From: Hofstenia miamia | Lineage: Eukaryota > Xenacoelomorpha > Acoela > Hofsteniidae | Assembly (NCBI GenBank): GCA_900660155.1 | Contig: CABFPE010000766.1 | Span: 125,058 to 189,057 of the forward strand | DNA length: 64,000 nucleotides | Direction of reading: 5' to 3' | Shown here: piece by piece, positions 59,097-64,000 of the stretch | Layout: each line of letters begins with the position of its first letter | How positions within the stretch are numbered: position 1 is the first letter of the stretch | The notes under the pieces: generated by a model | The model's database searches: none | The model's input: the letters and a program-made list of their open reading frames with translations, nothing else | Told to the model about the DNA's origin: nothing | Made by a program: the position numbers and the translations under genes

Positions 59097-59113
59097 TTTG
59101 AGCAAGGGAGGTG

Positions 59114-60049
59114 TGTAGAGTCACTTGGGGAAAAAATTAGTGAAATATTATAGAGCATTTATTTTAATTTTTGTGTTTACGTCAGTGTGACGTCACATTC
59201 ATAATTTCGATCTTAGTTTGTTGTCGCAAGTTTGTTGTTCCCTCCATGGTGCTGATTTGTGATGCTCAAATTTAATTTACAAGGGAAATGAATTGTCTAG
59301 CATGATCAATTTACATTAATGACTTAAGTGTAAACAAAGGCAGGTAATGATCTCATTTTTGTATTAAGCTGAGAGAACATGTTGAGAAAGGTTAATAGAT
59401 TTTATCTAGCTTCAACTACTGTTTTACCTCCATGTTTACCTTTTATTATTTTTTGATATGAAAGTAATTGCTTAAGTCAGGTGACAATTTGGGAGTGCTT
59501 TCTCAAGTACAGGGTGACATATAGCTCCTGGAGGTCTTTCAGATTATCCAGCCCAAATTGTGTACCATTTAGGTTATGTATATGGTTAGGTGTAGGGTAA
59601 TAATAAACCTCTTGTTTGATGTTCAACATGTACATGCACTTATAACTTACAACACTGTGATGATGCTATGCTATTGGCTAATGTGAATGTCTGGCAATTA
59701 CAGACTATTAATTAGTGAAATGAGAGATAACAATAAAAATGAGATGCTTTATTTTTCAACATGAGATAGAAATTAAAAGTGAGACAAATAGGGTAGCACC
59801 AGTCACTCAGGTTAAGCACTTTCATTCATTCTGGAGACTTTGCTTCAGCTGGAAGCCATACACATTGGTCATCTTGGATTTTACCTAAAGTAACTACTTA
59901 CTTGGATGAATTACTGATGTTATATCGATAAGTTCTCTGCTATTCTAACCTTTAGAATTAGGGCTGTCTTTGTATGAACACTACTCAAAACCCTCTGCAG
60001 ATTAAATTAGTTTTCTAGTTAAATTACTATTCCAGCCCATGATTGTACA
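59114..60049 (+). repeat. 3' LTR of element C
   Basis: 936 bp from TGTAGAGTCACTTGGGG to CCCATGATTGTACA, followed by ATAT. A purine-rich AAGGGAGGTG just before it (59,104-59,113) is a plausible polypurine tract. The CRE TGACGTCA at 59,188-59,195 is conserved with the 5' LTR. Confidence 0.92.
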
Positions 60050-60053
60050 ATAT

Positions 60054-62145
60054 ATCTGATAGATTTCCTGATCAGATAGTATTCATTGTTTGTGCTGGCA
60101 GACTACTCTATTCCTTTTAGCAGTAATTGAGAGTTGTTTTTAATTTTGAAAATGTTGAATGTAATTTTTTTAATATGTATTTTACTACACCCCTGCATTA
60201 AAAGCAGTTAATACTTGAATATGTTACTTGAGGGGGACCAGGAATCTGGAAAAATCGTAATAATGCTTTACATTGGTTTGCTAATTACAAATGCACAGAT
60301 ACAGGTGTTAAACAAATCTCTAATGTTTCTGATTTTTAATTGATACTGGTATGCCTGCATGTATATTATTCCAAATGTTTGTTTACAAAAATAAAGGAGC
60401 ATTTAAAAAAGCAGATCTGACAGGATTTAAACCTGTAATTTCTGTATTAGAAATGGCTGTGTTGTCTTACACTATGAATCTGTAAAATACTTTATAGAAA
60501 TAGATAAGCTATCCAAAATTTGTCCAAACTAAATATGACACAAAACAAATTAGCATTTATATATTAGCTATGAATTATGAAGTTATGCAGTACAAGGTAT
60601 GCTAACGCAATTCTTGAATCATCAGGTTAGATCTAAACAGTGTCAGGGGTAAAATATATGTATATAATATGTAAACAGTCAATGATTATAATTATGGAAC
60701 ATATTTACGTATATTTACTTGTAATTCCGTATTTCAGCAATTTCAACTACAAAAAATAAAGTTTAAAGAAATATGTGTCTCTAAAGGTATTTAATATTTT
60801 GTAACGGCAGACTTGGGGGAAGTGACACCGAAACAAAACTCTTTAGACCCATTTGTTAGGTTGGTACTTTTTTTCATTCTATAAAATCTCAAATCTTTTA
60901 AATTTCTCTCAGAATGGACACTTGCAGTAATTTTTATAAGGGAAATGTGTCGATTAAATAATTATTCCGGAAGCATTTGACATAAATTTAGAAATTTGAG
61001 TTTTCAAGAATTAAAAAAGGTACCAACACATTGATTATGTTAAATATTTTGCTCCACAGGACAGTAAATAATTTCAATCCTATTACAATTTTGGATTTTT
61101 TGAAGATGCAGTTATGCACATTCAGATTGTCTCTCTATTATTGCTTTAATTAATGCTTTATTGAATAACCTTGTATTTTCAAATTGATTTGACTTTCTAA
61201 CTTCTTTAATGTCTGCTTATACTTTTTTATATTAACAGCAGTAGTGGTAGTAATAGGCTTTGTTCTCTATGAACAATTTATTTCGGAGGACGTAAAATAT
61301 TAACAATCTTTCCATTTGCGTTAGAATTTTTTCCGGCGAACTAAATAAGGAAAGGCTAGTTTTGTATTCAGGGAATTACTTGACGCACCCATTGAAAAAC
61401 AAATTGTCTACTGCCTTCATCCAAACTAATAGTCTTTATTGGAAGACATGCATTAATAGATGTTGGTCAAACTTCATTTCAATAATTGAAGTAATTATAG
61501 ATTACGCTTTAATTGTGTGATGTGTTAGTGAAATTTTAAACAATAACAATTTACTAAGTATTCAATGATTTTAGAGATTAAAATTAAAATGTCAATATAT
61601 CTCTTGAAACACATTTATGCTTTTAATTTTTTTAATATTTAATATTAAATTTTTAATGCTTAAAATCTATGTGGAAAGACACTAGTGAAGACCATTCTTC
61701 GAGTGGGAACGTCATTCGGCTTCTAAAATGGGAAGATCGCATTCATTGGCTGATCTAGGGTTTTTTTACCATTCACCAAACAGTTAATTTTGTATGCATT
61801 CACTTGCTCGAAATTAGTTATAAAACCATCGGATATCTGTATTTTGTATTCGACTATCTGATGAAAACGGAATTATAAAAGCCCAATAAAGGGAACTCCA
61901 TGCTAATAAACAATGATATAGATAAACTCCTATTCTGTGTCATCGCGTAAATAATCAGACATAATTTAGTAACTATGATATTGAATTATTTGCTAATATG
62001 AAATACATATTTCTGCATCTAAAATGAAGATGACAAAATACCTGATTTAATAAAATTAAATAGCGTGTTTTCCTTTTAAAAAGACAAACGTTTTTCCACA
62101 TTCTCATAGAATTTTTAGCAAGCTTAAATTTTGAAATCGTGAGCC
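60054..62145. other. Intergenic region upstream of KATNB1
   Basis: About 2.1 kb with no recognised coding sequence or repeat. A reversed CCAAT (CATTGGCTG) lies near 61,743, about 400 bp before the KATNB1 start, and could belong to its promoter; no TATA box is evident. Confidence 0.6.
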
Positions 62146-64000
62146 ATGGATAGATCTATTGGTAAGCATATTTGATTTTAATGTTTAAAAATTGTACTAA
62201 CCTGCATTGTGCCTGAATTTTTAAAAAATCATTTAAATTCTCCTCATATATAACGTTCATGTAATTATAGTATAAAGCATATGAAACAACAATTTTTACT
62301 GTTTATGAATGTCTGGGCAGACCCAAATAAATGGAGGCATTCATTGTGGATTAACTAAAATGAAAAGGGAGTATGCATTTGATTCTGGGCAATTTAAGTT
62401 TAAAGAAACACTGTTATCTTTTTTCTAAATTTGTTCTATATATATAAAATTATTCAATTACTGAGCTACATAATATATATATATATATATATATATGTGT
62501 TTGAACAAAGATTGGCGCTAAATACTGTATTTCAATTAAATTGTAGTTTTAGGCTTTAGAGGAATGTTGTATAAATAGGCATGGCGCATCAATGTTTTTC
62601 GAAATTACGTAAGTCACTTTTCTATATTATCATTTTTAAAAGCTTTTCACTAGACATTAAACAAGCGATAGAGTTTAATTTGTTTGTATACATGATCAAA
62701 CATATTTTATGTTGGTTATAATGTCAGGAAAATCCATATTTATTTTTTTACTATTTATTGACGTTGTTATACAATAAAAAATCTGTCTTTTAGAAGATAT
62801 CGTCGCGCATTGCGATGAAATTACTTGTTTATCATTGGGCCAGAAAACTGTCCAGCTTTTTGCAACTGGCAGTGCAGATAAATCAGCTATGTTATGGAAG
62901 ATCGATAAGCCCCACTCAATAATGGTAATTTTTTTGTACTTATTCTAATGTTTTTGAGTTATTAGAGCCTCACTGGGCACACGTCAGCAGTTACATCCGT
63001 TTGTTTTAATCTTGCTGATGAGTTGTTAATGGTTGGCACACAGTCTGGCACAATCAAAATTTGGGATTTGGAAGAAGCTAAAGGTATTAAATATTAAATA
63101 ATCGTCATAGATAATATTTCAATGGCTTGTTATTTTTTCATTACATTCAACCTGGTAGAAATCTGGTCAAGCCTAAGTTAGGCAAATTATCTGTTACTCG
63201 CATTTGCTGTACATGCATAACTATTATTCATATTTGAATTTCTAATTGAATTTTCACAATTTGTAAAGTGTATCAGTAGTTAAAAACAAGTTTTATTTTA
63301 GCTACATTTATTTTAATTTGAGCAATTTGCATAACGTTTTATAATAATATTTTTGAATTATAATAAATTTGCAACGTAAATTAATTTAGTAATGAGAACC
63401 CTGGCTTGTCATAAAGCCGCTGTGCCTTGTGCAGTCTTCCACCCATATGCCGATATTGTTGCCACAGGGTCTTTAGATAGTGGAATTAAACTTTGGGACA
63501 TGCGTAGGAAAGGAATGCTATTTCAATTTAGAGTAAGTTTAAATATTGCTTATTTAATATTGATCGTGTTACACAATTTAGGGTCACAAGAGTTTCATAA
63601 CTTCTTTGAATTTCAGTCCAGATGGTAGATGGTTGGCTTCCACGAGTGATGATTCGTCTTCTCGAATCTGGGATCTTCAAAATGGTAAAACGCTGGCAGA
63701 CTTAAATGAACACAGTGGATCAATTACGTCTGGCGTTTTCCATCCAAATGAATTTTTATACGCGACTTGCAGTCTTGATAAGTATGCGTTCTATTTTAAA
63801 TTTGAAGGACATTAATTTAGGACTGTTAAATTTTGGGATTTGGAATCGTTTTGTTGTGTTGGTACTTCTCCACGGGAAGCACAGTCAAGTTTGTATGTAT
63901 AAATTCAGTTTTCGCACACAACTTGTCCGTATTTAGATGCATATCATTCGATAATAGTGGCCGTCGTCTGTATAGTGCTGGCAATGATTTTTTAAAAGTT
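62146..64000 (+). CDS. KATNB1: KATNB1, katanin p80 WD40 subunit B1 (5' part)
   Basis: Katanin p80 targets the p60 AAA ATPase to centrosomes and spindle poles for microtubule severing. Seven exons are visible, all GT-AG and phase-consistent: 62,146-62,161, 62,794-62,924, 62,966-63,083, 63,390-63,532, 63,582-63,781, 63,821-63,892 and 63,937-64,000 (continues beyond the window); 248 codons so far. The first exon encodes only MDRSI plus one base, with a good context (GAGCCATGG). [16 protein letters not shown] starts WD repeat 1 as in other p80 proteins. Repeats follow at [32 protein letters not shown] with [33 protein letters not shown], and [15 protein letters not shown] with [10 protein letters not shown]; repeat 6 is cut by the window end ([16 protein letters not shown]). 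The LWDxRRKG and FHPxEF motifs favour p80 over other WD40 proteins. The C-terminal p60-binding domain lies outside. Confidence 0.92.
62471..62496. repeat. AT microsatellite in KATNB1 intron 1
   Basis: A perfect AT dinucleotide run of about 13 units in the 632-bp first intron. Confidence 0.9.

Larger units (their letters stand above)
50784..60049 (+). mobile_element. Element C: Ty3/gypsy-type LTR retrotransposon fossil
   Basis: A full-length LTR element with perfect ATAT duplications at 50,780-50,783 and 60,050-60,053. It has the gag-protease-RT-RNase H-integrase order and only a short accessory region. About 9.3 kb, or 8 kb without the MITE and gap in its 5' LTR. It is related to element A throughout (gag start, DTGA protease, RT, SPGK-type accessory block) and shares the TGTAG start and GATTCTACA-type end of the LTR. 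LTRs differ at roughly 5 percent (about 28 in 590 bases by eye). It has in the order of ten or more breaks and cannot be active. Confidence 0.92.

Overview
This is an AT-rich metazoan genomic window. It holds two recognisable intron-bearing host genes in a landscape of transposable elements. The PHAX gene (snRNA export adaptor) lies on the minus strand at 35,940-49,881 and appears complete: four coding exons with matching splice phases, 360 residues. The 5' half of a katanin p80 gene (KATNB1, WD40 subunit) lies on the plus strand from 62,146 to the window edge. PHAX introns are kilobases long and full of transposons, while five of the six visible katanin introns are short and four of those are only about 39-49 bp. 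Differences between paired LTRs often fall as CA in one copy against TG in the other, and old elements are nearly free of CG, which points to germline CpG methylation. An AT-rich, methylating invertebrate with tiny introns (a demosponge would fit) is a guess, not an identification.

Layout. 1-1,860: no gene; two clusters of CGCGTG spaced exactly 10 bp. 1,868-3,290: broken CR1/Jockey-type LINE. 6,060-9,590: a second LINE carrying a minus-strand solo LTR (6,348-7,297, TSD ATAG). 9,706-23,602: a Ty3/gypsy-type element (element A, TSD TTAG) whose 3' LTR holds a 1,970-bp hAT-like element and whose post-integrase region holds a CpG-rich LTR-like insert. 24,430-29,250: the 3' half of a sister retroelement (element B), starting at the integrase tail, with a long accessory coding region and its own LTR-like end. 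29,290-31,990: Polinton-type DNA polymerase B fossil, with partial copies to 33,543. 33,714-33,838: CRE plus duplicated CCAAT boxes. 35,381-35,788: six 68-bp tandem repeats just past the PHAX 3' end. 35,940-49,881: PHAX, with inverted-repeat, mariner, Tc1-like and LINE material in its introns. 50,053-50,470: MITE upstream of PHAX. 50,784-60,049: a second Ty3/gypsy-type element (element C, TSD ATAT) with a nested MITE and a 552-base gap in its 5' LTR. 60,050-62,145: unrecognised intergenic DNA. 62,146-64,000: KATNB1.

The most interesting signal is a large coding region of unknown function between integrase and the 3' LTR in this retroelement lineage. It is long in A, long in B (where it survives without gag or most of pol), and short in C. 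No envelope features are visible in it, and I recognise no known family. All retroelement and Polinton copies are treated as broken fossils.

Caution on the assembly: four of the five short N placeholders (12,532; 32,999; 35,120-35,140; 46,021) sit exactly between two near-identical copies of a flanking sequence, so those local duplications are probably joining artefacts. I saw no tRNA, rRNA or CRISPR.
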